The position numbers were made by a program, and so were the translations under genes. A stretch of 54,566 nucleotides of DNA, taken from contig DAHVOH010000014.1 of the NCBI GenBank assembly GCA_027318915.1, forward strand, positions 1-54,566, given 5' to 3'. The stretch is from Clostridiales bacterium. GTDB taxonomy: Bacteria > Bacillota_E > Sulfobacillia > Sulfobacillales > JAIMBI01. A model generated the notes under the pieces. The model was given only the letters and a program-made list of their open reading frames with translations. It ran no database searches and was not told the DNA's origin. The stretch's first letter is position 1; every line of letters begins with the position of its first letter. This document shows positions 32,874 to 41,747 of the stretch, one piece after another.

Positions 32874-33621
32874 GGTCTTCCCCTCTTTCTTTCGCGTGCA
32901 CCAGGGCCTCCTCCACCAGGACCAGGTCCGCCGGTTTGTCGACGTCCATGCCCACTTCGGGATGGGCCAACACCAGCGCCCGTCCATCGACGCCCAAAAG
33001 ACGGCCGGCCTGTTTCTCCACATCGGAGATGGACAGCCGGCCCAACAGGAACTTGATGAGGACGCCCGTGCCCACATCCTGCGCCAGCCGAAGCGGCGAC
33101 TTGCGGTGTTCCAGCAGCCGCGGCCCACTGACGGCCAGTCCGGCCGTGACTCGGGGCTTGACCAGAAACAGATTGCCGCCGGTGTAAACGCCTTCGCGAA
33201 ACCGGAAATACGTCCGCTGGGCGGTGGGAAAGCGGGATTTGAGAACGGCCTCCGGAATAAGCGGGTAGACGATCTCGGCGTGCGTGTCGGCCGCGGTCAG
33301 AAAGGCCTCCACGACGGCGGTGGTCAACAGCGGGATGTCGGCGGTGGCCACCAGCACCGAGACGTCCGGATCCAACCCTTCCAAGCCCCGATCGATATTC
33401 TCCCAAAGACTCGCGCCGGGCACGATGGGCACCACCGGAATTTCGCCGCTGCTGGGTCCCACCACGCGCACACTGTCCACCCGGGGATGCCCGGCCAGGG
33501 CTCTGACCACGTATTCCACCATCGGCCTGCCTGCGATCGGAATGAGCGCCTCATACTCGACGGGCGCTGCCGCCTCCAACCGGCCGTTGTTGCGCTGGCC
33601 CGCCAGCACGACTGCCTGCAT
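32866..33621 (-). CDS. MobA-like nucleotidyltransferase of unknown substrate
   Basis: A 251-residue NTP transferase (GT-A fold). It opens MQAVVLAGQRNNGRL, a variant of the LAGG-type nucleotide loop, has IAGRPMVEYVVRAL, and the metal motif VATADIPLL at about 97-105. Family members include MobA and sugar-phosphate or 2-phospholactate transferases; the substrate here is not evident. AAAGGAGGA precedes the ATG. It lies between ispE and purR, where no gene sits in Bacillus, though similar genes are present at this place in some clostridia. Confidence 0.8.
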   Translation of the reverse strand: MQAVVLAGQRNNGRLEAAAPVEYEALIPIAGRPMVEYVVRALAGHPRVDSVRVVGPSSGEIPVVPIVPGASLWENIDRGLEGLDPDVSVLVATADIPLLTTAVVEAFLTAADTHAEIVYPLIPEAVLKSRFPTAQRTYFRFREGVYTGGNLFLVKPRVTAGLAVSGPRLLEHRKSPLRLAQDVGTGVLIKFLLGRLSISDVEKQAGRLLGVDGRALVLAHPEVGMDVDKPADLVLVEEALVHAKERGEDRA

Positions 33622-33663
33622 GGCGTTCGTCCTCCTTTGGCGATGTCGCGGGACGGGCACAAA

Positions 33664-34497
33664 TCACGAGAGCGAAAACACCCTCACCCAAGGCACTCCA
33701 TGGGACCTCAGACGGCGAGCCAACCGCCGCGCCTCCGGCGAATCGCCGCACAGGACCACATGGGCCGAACCACTGCCCGACATGGTGGTCCACGCCGGGC
33801 GAGCGCCCAAATCTTCCAGTTGGTGTCGAAATGCGGCCAGCCGCGGTTCGACCCGTCGCGCCGCCTCTTCCAATTGGTTTCCCACCTGAGAGGGTATCAC
33901 GTGGCGTCGAAGCGCGTCCACGACCTCGGCGGCCCGGGGCGGACCCGACGGCCCCACGGCATCATATGCCGCGTACACGGCCGGGGTCGAGACGGGAAAC
34001 CCGGGATAGGCCACCACCAGAGCGCCTTGCGCCAGGGGCGGCAGCTCCCCGAGTCGATCGCCCAGACCGGTGGCCCGGGCGGCCTCGCCGTCAAGCAGGA
34101 AGGGGATGTCTTTGCCCAGGGAAGCGGCCAGATCGTATATGGCCGTCCGGTGCCGGGGATAGTGGTCGGCCGCCCAGCGCAGCACCGAAGCCGCGTCGGC
34201 GCTGCCGCCCCCCAGACCCGCACCGACCGGCACACGCTTGTGAATGGTCATCCGAACCGACGGCCATTCTCCCACCACCCGGGCCACGGCACCCAAAGCC
34301 CGCCACGCCAGATTGTCGGGGGACGCGGTCATCCCCATCCCCTCGACCGCCAGACAGGGTTCCGCGGCCTCCTCGATGCGCACCGCGTCCCCCCACGCAA
34401 TGCGCTGCAGGACGATGTCGACGCAATGCCACCCGTCGTCCCGGCGCTTGGGAACATCCAACGCCAGGGTCACCTTGGCTCGAGCTGTTGTGCGCAT
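33664..34497 (-). CDS. ispE: 4-diphosphocytidyl-2-C-methyl-D-erythritol kinase
   Basis: A 277-residue GHMP kinase of the MEP isoprenoid pathway. N-terminal RAKVTLALDV carries the catalytic Lys (KVTL for the usual KINL), the ATP loop PVGAGLGGGSADAA is at about 90-103, and MSGSGSAHV closes the family pattern. It lies 18 bases behind cphA, with no promoter seen in that gap, so this essential enzyme is likely read from upstream or from inside cphA. Confidence 0.94.
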   Translation of the reverse strand: MRTTARAKVTLALDVPKRRDDGWHCVDIVLQRIAWGDAVRIEEAAEPCLAVEGMGMTASPDNLAWRALGAVARVVGEWPSVRMTIHKRVPVGAGLGGGSADAASVLRWAADHYPRHRTAIYDLAASLGKDIPFLLDGEAARATGLGDRLGELPPLAQGALVVAYPGFPVSTPAVYAAYDAVGPSGPPRAAEVVDALRRHVIPSQVGNQLEEAARRVEPRLAAFRHQLEDLGARPAWTTMSGSGSAHVVLCGDSPEARRLARRLRSHGVPWVRVFSLS

Positions 34498-34515
34498 TGA
34501 CTCACCACTGCAGGG

Positions 34516-37164
34516 TTAGGCGTGGACCCCTGAAAGTCCTGTCGGCGACTGGCTGTTCATCGAGTCGGATCGCTCCTGCAGGGCCCGCTGACAAGCTTCC
34601 TTGACGACGGTGTACCGTTCGTACAAGACCACCACCAGGGCGCCGGCCGGTGCGGACCGAATCGCCGCCGCGACGGCCTGCGCCTCGTCCGGAATGACTT
34701 CCGCCCGGTCAGGCCCGAAGCCTTCCTTTCGAAGCGCTTCGGTCAGAATCCGCGCCACCTCGCCGGGTGCCCGCCCCCTTCGATCCGCGTCTTCTTTGAT
34801 GATGAACTGCGAGGAAAAGCGCGCCGCCGCACAGGCGGTGGCGGCCAGATCTTCGTCGCGGCGATCTCCCGGGAGTCCCAGCACGGTCACGATGTGTCGG
34901 GCGCGCAGCCCCCGGCATAGGCTCTCTAAGGCGGGGACGGTCGGCGCATTATGGCCATAGTCAATCAGCACCGTCAGATCGGCGCCGCGCACGACTTCGA
35001 GGCGCCCCCGGTTGATGCCCTGCCCGCCGGGCGGAAAATGCGTCAGAGCTCGCGCCACCACGCGAGCGTCCAAACCGGCGGCGAGAGCCGCGGCGGCCGC
35101 CGCGGCGGCATTGGCCACATTGATCCGGGCCATGCCGTTCAGGGACGCCGGCAGGGTCCGCACCGACGTCAGGCGCGTTTCTTGACCGCCGATGGCCCAC
35201 ACCAGGTAGCCGCGGTGGACATACACGGCGGGCAGCCCCTCATGGCGGGCGCGGGCCACCACGAGACTGTCTTCCCGCGCCGAGAACAGGACCACCCGTC
35301 CGCGCGTGCGCTCGCGCATGCCCAACACCCGGGCGTCATCCGCGTTGAGCACAGCCGCCCCGGTCGGACGGACCACGTCCACCACCAACGATTTCAGACG
35401 CACCAAGTCATCCAGGTTCCGGATGCCGTCCTGGCCCAGGTGGTCAGAGCCGATGTTGGTCACGACCGCCACGTCGCAGTCCGAAAAGCCCAAACCGCCC
35501 CGGGCAATCCCGCCACGCGCCGTTTCCAGAACCGCCGCCTCGACCCGCGGATCGCCCAGCACCAAGCGGGCGCTCCAAGGACCCGTGAGGTCTCCCCGGG
35601 CCACTTGTCGTTCACCCATCCAGATCCCGTCCGTGGTGGCCACGCCGGTGCGATATCCGGCCTCCGTCCAGATTCCGGCCAACATCCGCGCCACCGTTGT
35701 CTTGCCGTTGGTGCCGGTCACGGCGGTGACCGGAATGCGCCCGGTCTCGCCGCCGGGAAACAGGAGATCGACGATGGCCCGTCCGACCGGCCGAGGACGG
35801 CCTTCCGCCGGCGCCTCGTGCATGCGCAGGCCCGGAGCCGCATTGACCTCCAACACGGCGCCGCCGGCTTCGGCCAGACCCCGGTCCAACGTGGGACTGA
35901 CCACATCCACACCGGCCACGTCGAGCCCCAGGGTTAAAGCGGCCCGAACGGCATCATGAGCCAAGTCCGGGCCGATGGCGTCGGTCACGTCCCGAGCGGT
36001 CGCCCCCGTGGATAGATTCGCCGCCGCCCGGAGCACCACCGCCACACCGGCTGCCGGCACGGAGTCGAGGGTCATCCCCTGCCGCGCCAGTTGGAACAGC
36101 ACGTCGTCGTCCGGCGTCACGCGGCTCATGGGGAAGTCATGCCCGTCTCCCCGCCGCGGGTCCTGGTTGAGGCGGGCCATGAGCGCCGACACCGCGTCGA
36201 TGCCGTTGCCGACCACGGTGGGCGGCACGCGTTCGGCCGCCGCCACCATCCGGTCCCCGACCACCAGAAGCCGCACACACCGTCCGCTCAGATGGCGCTC
36301 CGCCAAAACATGGGGTCCCTGCCGGGCGGCCGCCCGATAGGCGGCACGAACCGCCTCCGGATCGTCCAGAGCAAGGTGCACGCCCCGACCGTGATTGCCG
36401 TCCACGGGCTTTATCGTGATGAGGCCCCAGTCCGCCAGAGCCTCCAGCGCCTCGGCCGCGCTGGCCACCAGGCGGCCGTCCGGCACCGGAATGCCCGCCG
36501 CCTGCAGACGCGCCTTGGTCGCCATCTTGTCCTGCGCCACGTCGACGGCGATGGCGGGAGTCCGGCCCGTCAAGCTGGCGCAGATCAGGACCTGGCGGGC
36601 TCCTTGGCCGAGACGCACCAAGCTGTCCTGGTCCAGGCGTGATACCGGAATGTCCCGCTGCCGCGCGGCCTCCACAATGGCGCGCGTGCTGGGTCCGAGG
36701 CGCCGGCGCGCCAAGCGATCGCGCAGGCGCGGCAGGTCCGGCCAGTCCCAGGCGGGGTTGGCCGTCAGCCGTTCGACGGCCGCTGTGGCTTCTTGCAGGG
36801 CGGTCAACCCTCCCGGCCGGGTCTCCGACTCAAACACCACCATGACGATGGTGGCGTCCCGATACCGGGTTTTGCCGTAGTAAACCTGTTCGCCCGCCAG
36901 CGCCAAAAGCTCCAGACTGACATGCTCGACCACGTGGCCCAAGTATGTGCCTTCGCGGAGACGATCGAGGAACCCGCCGGGGTATCCCAGCGCACAGTGG
37001 TGCGTAGCCAGACCGGGCAGATGCTCCAGCAGACGGTCCTGAAATCGCACATCCTGATCCGTGCGGTAGCGGGCGTGGTGCTCCAAGTCCAGTTCCGCCT
37101 CCGCCACCGGCTGCAGACAGTGAATGTTCGGGCCGTCAAAGTAGCGATAGGACAAGAGCTTCAT
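34516..37164 (-). CDS. cphA: Cyanophycin synthetase
   Basis: An 882-residue ATP-dependent ligase that builds multi-L-arginyl-poly-L-aspartate, a nitrogen reserve. A short N-terminal domain (1-160) is followed by an ATP-grasp domain (about 165-480: KMATKARLQAAGIPVP, TIKPVDGNHGRGV, AGVDVVSPTL and ending LEVNAAPGLRMHEAP). A Mur-ligase-like domain follows, starting at P-loop TGTNGKTT near residue 490 and ending around 870. The ATG at 37164 overlaps the cphB stop by four bases. The frame runs further up inside cphB but has no support. Length matches the 870-900 residue CphA1 family. Confidence 0.95.
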   Translation of the reverse strand: MKLLSYRYFDGPNIHCLQPVAEAELDLEHHARYRTDQDVRFQDRLLEHLPGLATHHCALGYPGGFLDRLREGTYLGHVVEHVSLELLALAGEQVYYGKTRYRDATIVMVVFESETRPGGLTALQEATAAVERLTANPAWDWPDLPRLRDRLARRRLGPSTRAIVEAARQRDIPVSRLDQDSLVRLGQGARQVLICASLTGRTPAIAVDVAQDKMATKARLQAAGIPVPDGRLVASAAEALEALADWGLITIKPVDGNHGRGVHLALDDPEAVRAAYRAAARQGPHVLAERHLSGRCVRLLVVGDRMVAAAERVPPTVVGNGIDAVSALMARLNQDPRRGDGHDFPMSRVTPDDDVLFQLARQGMTLDSVPAAGVAVVLRAAANLSTGATARDVTDAIGPDLAHDAVRAALTLGLDVAGVDVVSPTLDRGLAEAGGAVLEVNAAPGLRMHEAPAEGRPRPVGRAIVDLLFPGGETGRIPVTAVTGTNGKTTVARMLAGIWTEAGYRTGVATTDGIWMGERQVARGDLTGPWSARLVLGDPRVEAAVLETARGGIARGGLGFSDCDVAVVTNIGSDHLGQDGIRNLDDLVRLKSLVVDVVRPTGAAVLNADDARVLGMRERTRGRVVLFSAREDSLVVARARHEGLPAVYVHRGYLVWAIGGQETRLTSVRTLPASLNGMARINVANAAAAAAAALAAGLDARVVARALTHFPPGGQGINRGRLEVVRGADLTVLIDYGHNAPTVPALESLCRGLRARHIVTVLGLPGDRRDEDLAATACAAARFSSQFIIKEDADRRGRAPGEVARILTEALRKEGFGPDRAEVIPDEAQAVAAAIRSAPAGALVVVLYERYTVVKEACQRALQERSDSMNSQSPTGLSGVHA

Positions 37165-37997
37165 ACTGTGTCCAGGTCTCCCTCTTGGCCGGCCACGCGG
37201 ATCGGCCGGCGTTCTTCCCATTCGAAGCGCCATCCGCGCGGCAGCACGTGGAGGGTGACATGCGTCAGCGCCAGCGCCTGGTCCGGCTCGGACTCGGACG
37301 CGTTCGTATGCTGCACGGGCCGCCCGTCCAGAACCGTAACGGTTCGCTCGCCCCACACCGTAAAGGCGCGTGCTTGAAAATCCACCTCAATGGCGGTGTT
37401 TTCGTCCAGACCCACGCCCAGAACCGCCGGGTTTTCGGCCAACGCCGCCAGCAGGCGGCCGATGCGCCCACGCTGGGAAAAGTGCTGATCGACGACGGCG
37501 CCCGCCCACAGTCCCATGCCCGCCGCCAGCCGGACCGTGTTGAGGGTGGGGGCCCGCTCCGCGTCTCCCTCCACAATCATGGTATCCGTCATCATGGACG
37601 CTCCCGCGCTGGTGCCGGCGACCACCAGCCCGCCCTGACTGCGGCGGCGAAGCCAGTGATGAAATCGCGTGCCGCCCAGCGTGCTGGTGATGCGCAACTG
37701 ATCCCCGCCGGTGAAGAACACCGCCGTCAGGTCGCCGAGCGAGACGAACCCGTCGCCATCGTCGGCAGCCCGCCGGGTAGGCAGTTCTACAGCCCGGACC
37801 GCGCGGGCTCCCAACCTCCGAAACACCGCCTCATAAACACGTTCGGCCTGTTTCTCATCGCGGGAAGCGGTCGCGATGACGCCGATGACGGCCTCCGCTC
37901 CGCCGGCGCACTGCACCACCCGGGAGAGGATGCTGGCCTCACCGTCCTTGTCTTCGCCACCCCCGATGATGATGAGCCGTCCCCAGTGCTGACCCAC
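37161..37997 (-). CDS. cphB: Cyanophycinase
   Basis: A 278-residue serine exopeptidase of family S51 that releases Asp-Arg dipeptides from cyanophycin. It begins in the family manner (GRLIIIGGGEDKDGEASIL), has FFTGGDQLRI and the nucleophile elbow GTSAGAS with Ser130, then QRGRIGRL and a GVGLDENTA block. The GTG at 37997 is chosen: GGGGGG lies six bases upstream, and an earlier GTG at 38039 lies inside the veg terminator hairpin. No signal peptide, so it acts in the cytoplasm. It overlaps cphA by ATGA. Confidence 0.93.
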   Translation of the reverse strand: MGQHWGRLIIIGGGEDKDGEASILSRVVQCAGGAEAVIGVIATASRDEKQAERVYEAVFRRLGARAVRAVELPTRRAADDGDGFVSLGDLTAVFFTGGDQLRITSTLGGTRFHHWLRRRSQGGLVVAGTSAGASMMTDTMIVEGDAERAPTLNTVRLAAGMGLWAGAVVDQHFSQRGRIGRLLAALAENPAVLGVGLDENTAIEVDFQARAFTVWGERTVTVLDGRPVQHTNASESEPDQALALTHVTLHVLPRGWRFEWEERRPIRVAGQEGDLDTV

Positions 37998-38015
37998 AGG
38001 CGCCCCCCAACATAG

Positions 38016-38044
38016 AAAAACCGCGCGGACTTGCGTCACGCGCG
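38016..38044 (-). terminator. Intrinsic terminator between veg and cphB
   Basis: On the minus strand CGCGCG-T-GAC, a GCAA loop, GTC-CGCGCG, then GTTTTT. This 9-bp stem with a tetraloop ends 19 bases before the cphB start codon. Confidence 0.72.
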
Positions 38045-38080
38045 TTATTGTCGGTTAACGCTGAGGGGCTTATTCGACGG

Positions 38081-38341
38081 TTAGCTGGCCGACTCGGGCA
38101 GGATCAACTCGACGGTTTCGGTGAGCACGTCTGCATAGCTGTAGGATACCCGGCGCTCCGATAGACTGCCTTCCTCGATCCGGACGACGAAGATGTGGGG
38201 ATAAGTCTTTTCCAGGACGCCTTCTTTTTCATCGATCTTCTTGCGGCCTTTGTTGGCCTTGACACGAATTTTTTCCCCGACATGGGAATCCAGTTCCCGG
38301 CGGATGTCATCCAGAACGCTCTTGGCCGCCAACCGCGTCAC
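38081..38341 (-). CDS. veg: Veg protein
   Basis: An 86-residue Veg protein, highly expressed in Bacillus and linked to biofilm formation and spore outgrowth. The family pattern is visible: LDDIRRELDSHVGEKIRVKANKGRKK, EGVLEKTYPHIFVVRI and RRVSYSYADVLTETVEL. It starts at a GTG with AGGAAGG. Two good vegetative promoters lie in front and a terminator behind. Place between rsmA and ispE matches Bacillus. Confidence 0.96.
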   Translation of the reverse strand: MTRLAAKSVLDDIRRELDSHVGEKIRVKANKGRKKIDEKEGVLEKTYPHIFVVRIEEGSLSERRVSYSYADVLTETVELILPESAS

Positions 38342-38370
38342 ATCCTTCCTGTCGTGAAGGAACTGGTTTT

Positions 38371-38399
38371 ACGTTAACACGGATTGGCCCTCGCGTCAA
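38371..38399 (-). promoter_or_regulatory. veg promoter P2
   Basis: Minus strand: TTGACG (38394-38399), 17 bases, TAACGT (38371-38376). Nearest promoter to the veg start codon. Confidence 0.55.
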
Positions 38400-38410
38400 G
38401 AAGGGCGACT

Positions 38411-38440
38411 ATTTTACCAACGCTGTCGCGACGCGGTCAA
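38411..38440 (-). promoter_or_regulatory. veg promoter P1
   Basis: Minus strand: TTGACC (38435-38440), 18 bases, TAAAAT (38411-38416). Both boxes match the sigma-A consensus in five of six positions. Confidence 0.68.
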
Positions 38441-38465
38441 GAGGATTTTCCCATTACCGTCCTCG

Positions 38466-38933
38466 TTATTTTGTGAACTTGTCGGCCACCGACGACGCTC
38501 CGAACGAATCCGGCTTGATGCGGGCTCGATATCCGGATCCCGTCACCATGCCGACAATTTCTCGAATAAGCGCCCGCGTTTCTCCCTGCTGGCCGACGTC
38601 GATGTGAATTTCCACGTCGAGGTCCGCGTTGGCCGCATCCAGCAGTTCCGTCAAGCGCGCCGCCACCTGCAGGCTGAGGGACGTTTCGAACAGCACCTTC
38701 TGGCGCAGACTGTGGATTGGGCGGCGCCGGGAGCGGCTGAAGAAGTAGCGCCCCCCCTTGCCCACGCGATGGATCACCACCGCGGTGACAAAGTAGGTCT
38801 CATGACGGGTGTGCGAATCGGAACCGACAATGAGCTGATAGGTCTGGGCCGGTTCCTGTTGGACATACGCCAGGATGGACCCAAACATCTGCTCGAGCGT
38901 CAGTCGCCCCTCACTGGGACTTTCAAACCACAT
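38466..38933 (-). CDS. YkuK-like RNase H-fold protein (DUF458)
   Basis: A 155-residue protein of the YkuK family, predicted to have an RNase H-like fold. Typical elements are WFESPSEGRLTLEQMF, the strand LIVGSDSHTRHETYFVTAVVIHR with an acidic residue in GSDSH, RRPIHSLRQKVLFETSLSL and IHIDVGQQGETR. Activity has not been shown for the family as far as I know. It begins 12 bases after rsmA, in the place where Bacillus has yabG. The two are probably co-transcribed, both concerned with RNA. Confidence 0.83.
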   Translation of the reverse strand: MWFESPSEGRLTLEQMFGSILAYVQQEPAQTYQLIVGSDSHTRHETYFVTAVVIHRVGKGGRYFFSRSRRRPIHSLRQKVLFETSLSLQVAARLTELLDAANADLDVEIHIDVGQQGETRALIREIVGMVTGSGYRARIKPDSFGASSVADKFTK

Positions 38934-38945
38934 GCCGCCGCACCT

Positions 38946-39794
38946 CTATTCCCAAGGGCCCGCCCGATCCTGAGCCCACAGCGCCGTCACCACGCTCCAC
39001 TCTTCCAAGGTCAACCGTTCCGCCCGACGTCCCGGATCGATGCCCCGGTCTCGGAGCCGCGCCTTCCACCAGTCGGGCGCGGGGCCCAACGCGGCCAGCG
39101 CCCGCGGCAGCATCTTGCGCCGCTGTCCAAAGCCCGCGCGCACCACGGCTTGCAGCGCGGACAGGGGTTCAATGGCCGGCACCGGACGCCGGGCCACCTC
39201 GATGACGGTGGAGGTCACCTGAGGCGGCGGATCGAAGGCCGTCGGATCGACGTCAAACAGCCGCCGCACGGTCCCCACCGTCTGCAGCAGAATGGTCGGC
39301 GCGCCGGCCAGGGGCGACCCGGGAATCGCCGCCAGCCGCGCTCCCACTTCGGCTTGGCACATAAACACGGCCCGCGTCCACCCCAGCGCGCTTTCCTCCC
39401 ACAGCCGCGCCACCAAGGGCCCGGTGATGTAATACGGGAGGTTGCCAATCACCGTGACGGGCCGATCGCCCCACACCTCGCGTGTCATCTGCGTCCAGTT
39501 TCGGGCCAAGGCATCGCCCTCCACCACGATCAGCCGTGGACTCTTCGCACCGGCCCGAAGCCGCTCCACCAGTGTCCGGTCCAGCTCCAGCGCCATGACG
39601 TCGGCGCCGGCTTCCACCAGGGGCCGGGTCAACGCCCCCAACCCGGGCCCTATCTCTAAAATCGCGGCCCCGGACGCCGGCGCGATGCAGTCGATCAACC
39701 GGCGGTTGACGGCCGCATCCACCAAAAAGTGCTGGCCCCATCTCTTTTGGGGCCGGATCCCACGGGCCGCGGGCACGGGTGGACGGGTCCTCAC
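38946..39794 (-). CDS. rsmA: 16S rRNA dimethyladenosine transferase
   Basis: A 282-residue methyltransferase that dimethylates two adjacent adenines near the 3' end of 16S rRNA (KsgA). The QHFLVD start, the AdoMet motif EIGPGLGALTRPL, the catalytic NLPYYIT and the PPPQVTSTVIEV strand are in place, and GQRRKMLPRAL ends the core. The GTG start has AGGGGGC seven bases upstream. It starts just after the terminator of the metG-tatD-yabE unit. No promoter was recognised. Confidence 0.96.
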   Translation of the reverse strand: MRTRPPVPAARGIRPQKRWGQHFLVDAAVNRRLIDCIAPASGAAILEIGPGLGALTRPLVEAGADVMALELDRTLVERLRAGAKSPRLIVVEGDALARNWTQMTREVWGDRPVTVIGNLPYYITGPLVARLWEESALGWTRAVFMCQAEVGARLAAIPGSPLAGAPTILLQTVGTVRRLFDVDPTAFDPPPQVTSTVIEVARRPVPAIEPLSALQAVVRAGFGQRRKMLPRALAALGPAPDWWKARLRDRGIDPGRRAERLTLEEWSVVTALWAQDRAGPWE

Positions 39795-39834
39795 ACAACG
39801 CCCCCTGCTCTCAGAATACCCAATTTCAGGGTCG

Positions 39835-39868
39835 CAAAAAAGCGCCGCGAACGTGTCCGCGGCGCTTT
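39835..39868 (-). terminator. Intrinsic terminator of the metG-tatD-yabE unit
   Basis: Minus strand: AGCGCCGCG and CGCGGCGCT form a 9-bp stem with an eight-base loop, followed by TTTTTT. It lies 20 bases after the yabE stop. Confidence 0.88.
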
Positions 39869-39887
39869 CGTCCTCAAGTTGGCGCCC

Positions 39888-40871
39888 TCAGGGCAACACA
39901 AAGACCTCCACGGGCTGAACACCCCAGCTGATCGCCTGCGAAGCGGTGTCGTAGCACAGGTCAATCCGGTCGCCGACAATGGCGCCCCCGGTGTCGGCCG
40001 CCACGGCAAAACCGTAGCCGGGGATGAACAGCCGGGTCCCCAGAGGAATCACGGCCGGATCGACGGCCACCACGCCGTATTGCGCCTTGAGTCCCGTCGC
40101 CGTATACCCGTCTGACCACGCGGGATTGGGCCAGTAAGCGGTGGCCACCATGGTGATCTCGGCCACGAATCGCACCACCTGGCCACCGCGGCTCACCGTG
40201 TTGTCGGTCCCCACGGCAATCAGACGCGTCTGTGGCTGCTCCACAATCCGCGTGGACGCCACGACCTGTTGGATGGGTTGACCATCCTGCATCAGGATGC
40301 GGATCGTCTCCACCCGTTCACCGTTGTGGCCGGCCGTCAAGATCTGCCGGTGGCCCACAAACAGGTTCCCGTCCGGCTGATACACGGTGCTGAAATAAAT
40401 CGGACTGACTTCCCGATGTGTAACGTACCAGCGTCTCAACACGTTGATGACTATATGGGGACGGATGACGGCATTCAAGCCCGGCCGCACAACATCCAGC
40501 GGGTCCAGCGCGATTCCCAGCGCCCGCAGAATGTTTCTCACGCGGTATTCCGTCGTCCAGGTTCGGTACCGGTGGTGCTGGGTGACAACCTCAATCGGAA
40601 CGCCTTGTCGGATCGTGAGCGGCCTGGCAGTCGATGCGATGAGACCAAGGCTGGTTCGATCGTGTCGGGTCACCCGCACCCCGGTTTGCCGCAGTGCGGA
40701 GCGCCAAGAAGCATCCCATGTCCAGAAATGCCGGCGCACGATTCCCTGGGGACTCACCAGGGTTAAACTCGCTGAGTGCATTTGTGTCGTGACAAGTCCC
40801 ACTGCGGCAACTGCGCTCGCTACCCATAGCCACATTCGGCGAGGGCGGCGAACCGTAGGCCACTGGGTCAC
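39888..40871 (-). CDS. yabE: G5/3D-domain wall protein (YabE/Rpf-like)
   Basis: A 327-residue exported protein. An N-terminal membrane segment (about 13-32) anchors or exports it. DUF348-type repeats follow (about 45-150), then a G5 domain (155-225) and a C-terminal 3D domain (235-327) with the three conserved Asp (VAVDPAVIPLGT, VAADTGGAIVGDRIDLCYD). Such proteins cut peptidoglycan and act in cell growth or germination. It is a GTG start with an AGGGGGCC box. It follows tatD by 57 bases and should be under the metG T-box. Confidence 0.9.
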   Translation of the reverse strand: MTQWPTVRRPRRMWLWVASAVAAVGLVTTQMHSASLTLVSPQGIVRRHFWTWDASWRSALRQTGVRVTRHDRTSLGLIASTARPLTIRQGVPIEVVTQHHRYRTWTTEYRVRNILRALGIALDPLDVVRPGLNAVIRPHIVINVLRRWYVTHREVSPIYFSTVYQPDGNLFVGHRQILTAGHNGERVETIRILMQDGQPIQQVVASTRIVEQPQTRLIAVGTDNTVSRGGQVVRFVAEITMVATAYWPNPAWSDGYTATGLKAQYGVVAVDPAVIPLGTRLFIPGYGFAVAADTGGAIVGDRIDLCYDTASQAISWGVQPVEVFVLP

Positions 40872-40928
40872 TAAGCAGGCCCCCTTCGGTTCTGTCTCGC
40901 CGCTATTAACTTCCAGTATCTGCCATCC

Positions 40929-41747
40929 CTAGACTTCGGGCGCAGGCCGGCGATCTCCTCCTTTCCCACCGGTCTCCCAAAGACAAAAAAGCTCGCATGT
41001 ATTCGACACCAGGCGCCGGAATACCTCTTTTGGCGGAAGATTTTTCGTAACCGCCACCATTTCGGCCGTATGCCGGACCCAGAGCGGGCGGTTGACATGG
41101 CCGCGGTGAGGGTGGGGGGCCATGTACGGGGCGTCGGTTTCCACCAGAATGCGGTCGAGCGGCGCCCAACGCACCACCTCCCGCAGGGCGTCGGCCCGTC
41201 GGAAGGTGATCGGGCCCGCGAACGACAAGTAAAAGCCCCAATCCAGGAGAGCCGCCGCGTGTTCCCGAGTGCCCGTGAAGCAGTGCAGCACCCCGCGGCG
41301 CCAGCCACTCTCGCGCACAAGGGCCAGGAGGTCGTCCCAGGCTTCCCGGGCATGCACGCTGACCGGCAGATGCAGACCGCGCGCCAGCGCCAGCTGTTGC
41401 GCGAACGCTTCCCGCTGCCGATCCCGCGGCGCCAAGTCCCGGTAGTAGTCGAGACCAATCTCGCCGATGCCGACGACCAAGGGCTCGCCGCACCAGGCCT
41501 GAAGCTGCTCCAACCATGGGCCGGCCGCCTCCGCCGAGTCGTGGGGATGCACGCCCACCAGTGCCCGCGCCCATCCCCATCTTCGCGCCAGGTCGACCGC
41601 TTCTTGGGACGACCGGAGGCTGTAGCCGGGGATGATCATCGCGACCCCGGCGTCGACGGCCTCTTGATAACGCGTGTCGCGGTCCGCTGCAAACGCCGGA
41701 TCCTGTAGGTGGCAGTGGCTGTCAATCCACGTCGGCGCTTGACTCAC
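40929..41747 (-). CDS. tatD: TatD-family metal-dependent hydrolase
   Basis: A 272-residue TIM-barrel nuclease of the TatD family. DSHCHLQD binds the metals, VGVHPHD and GIGEIGLDYYRD follow, then SVHAREAWDD, HCFTGT and VETDAPYMAP. All metal ligands are present. The GTG at 41747 is chosen because it overlaps the metG stop in GTGA and has GGGGAG upstream. An earlier GTG at 41780 would add 11 non-family residues. DNA exonuclease or tRNA-processing roles are known for relatives. Confidence 0.93.
   Translation of the reverse strand: MSQAPTWIDSHCHLQDPAFAADRDTRYQEAVDAGVAMIIPGYSLRSSQEAVDLARRWGWARALVGVHPHDSAEAAGPWLEQLQAWCGEPLVVGIGEIGLDYYRDLAPRDRQREAFAQQLALARGLHLPVSVHAREAWDDLLALVRESGWRRGVLHCFTGTREHAAALLDWGFYLSFAGPITFRRADALREVVRWAPLDRILVETDAPYMAPHPHRGHVNRPLWVRHTAEMVAVTKNLPPKEVFRRLVSNTCELFCLWETGGKGGDRRPAPEV

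Noticed and set aside
37998..38039. Earlier GTG start of cphB at 38039
   Set aside because: It lies in the stem of the veg terminator and has no ribosome site.
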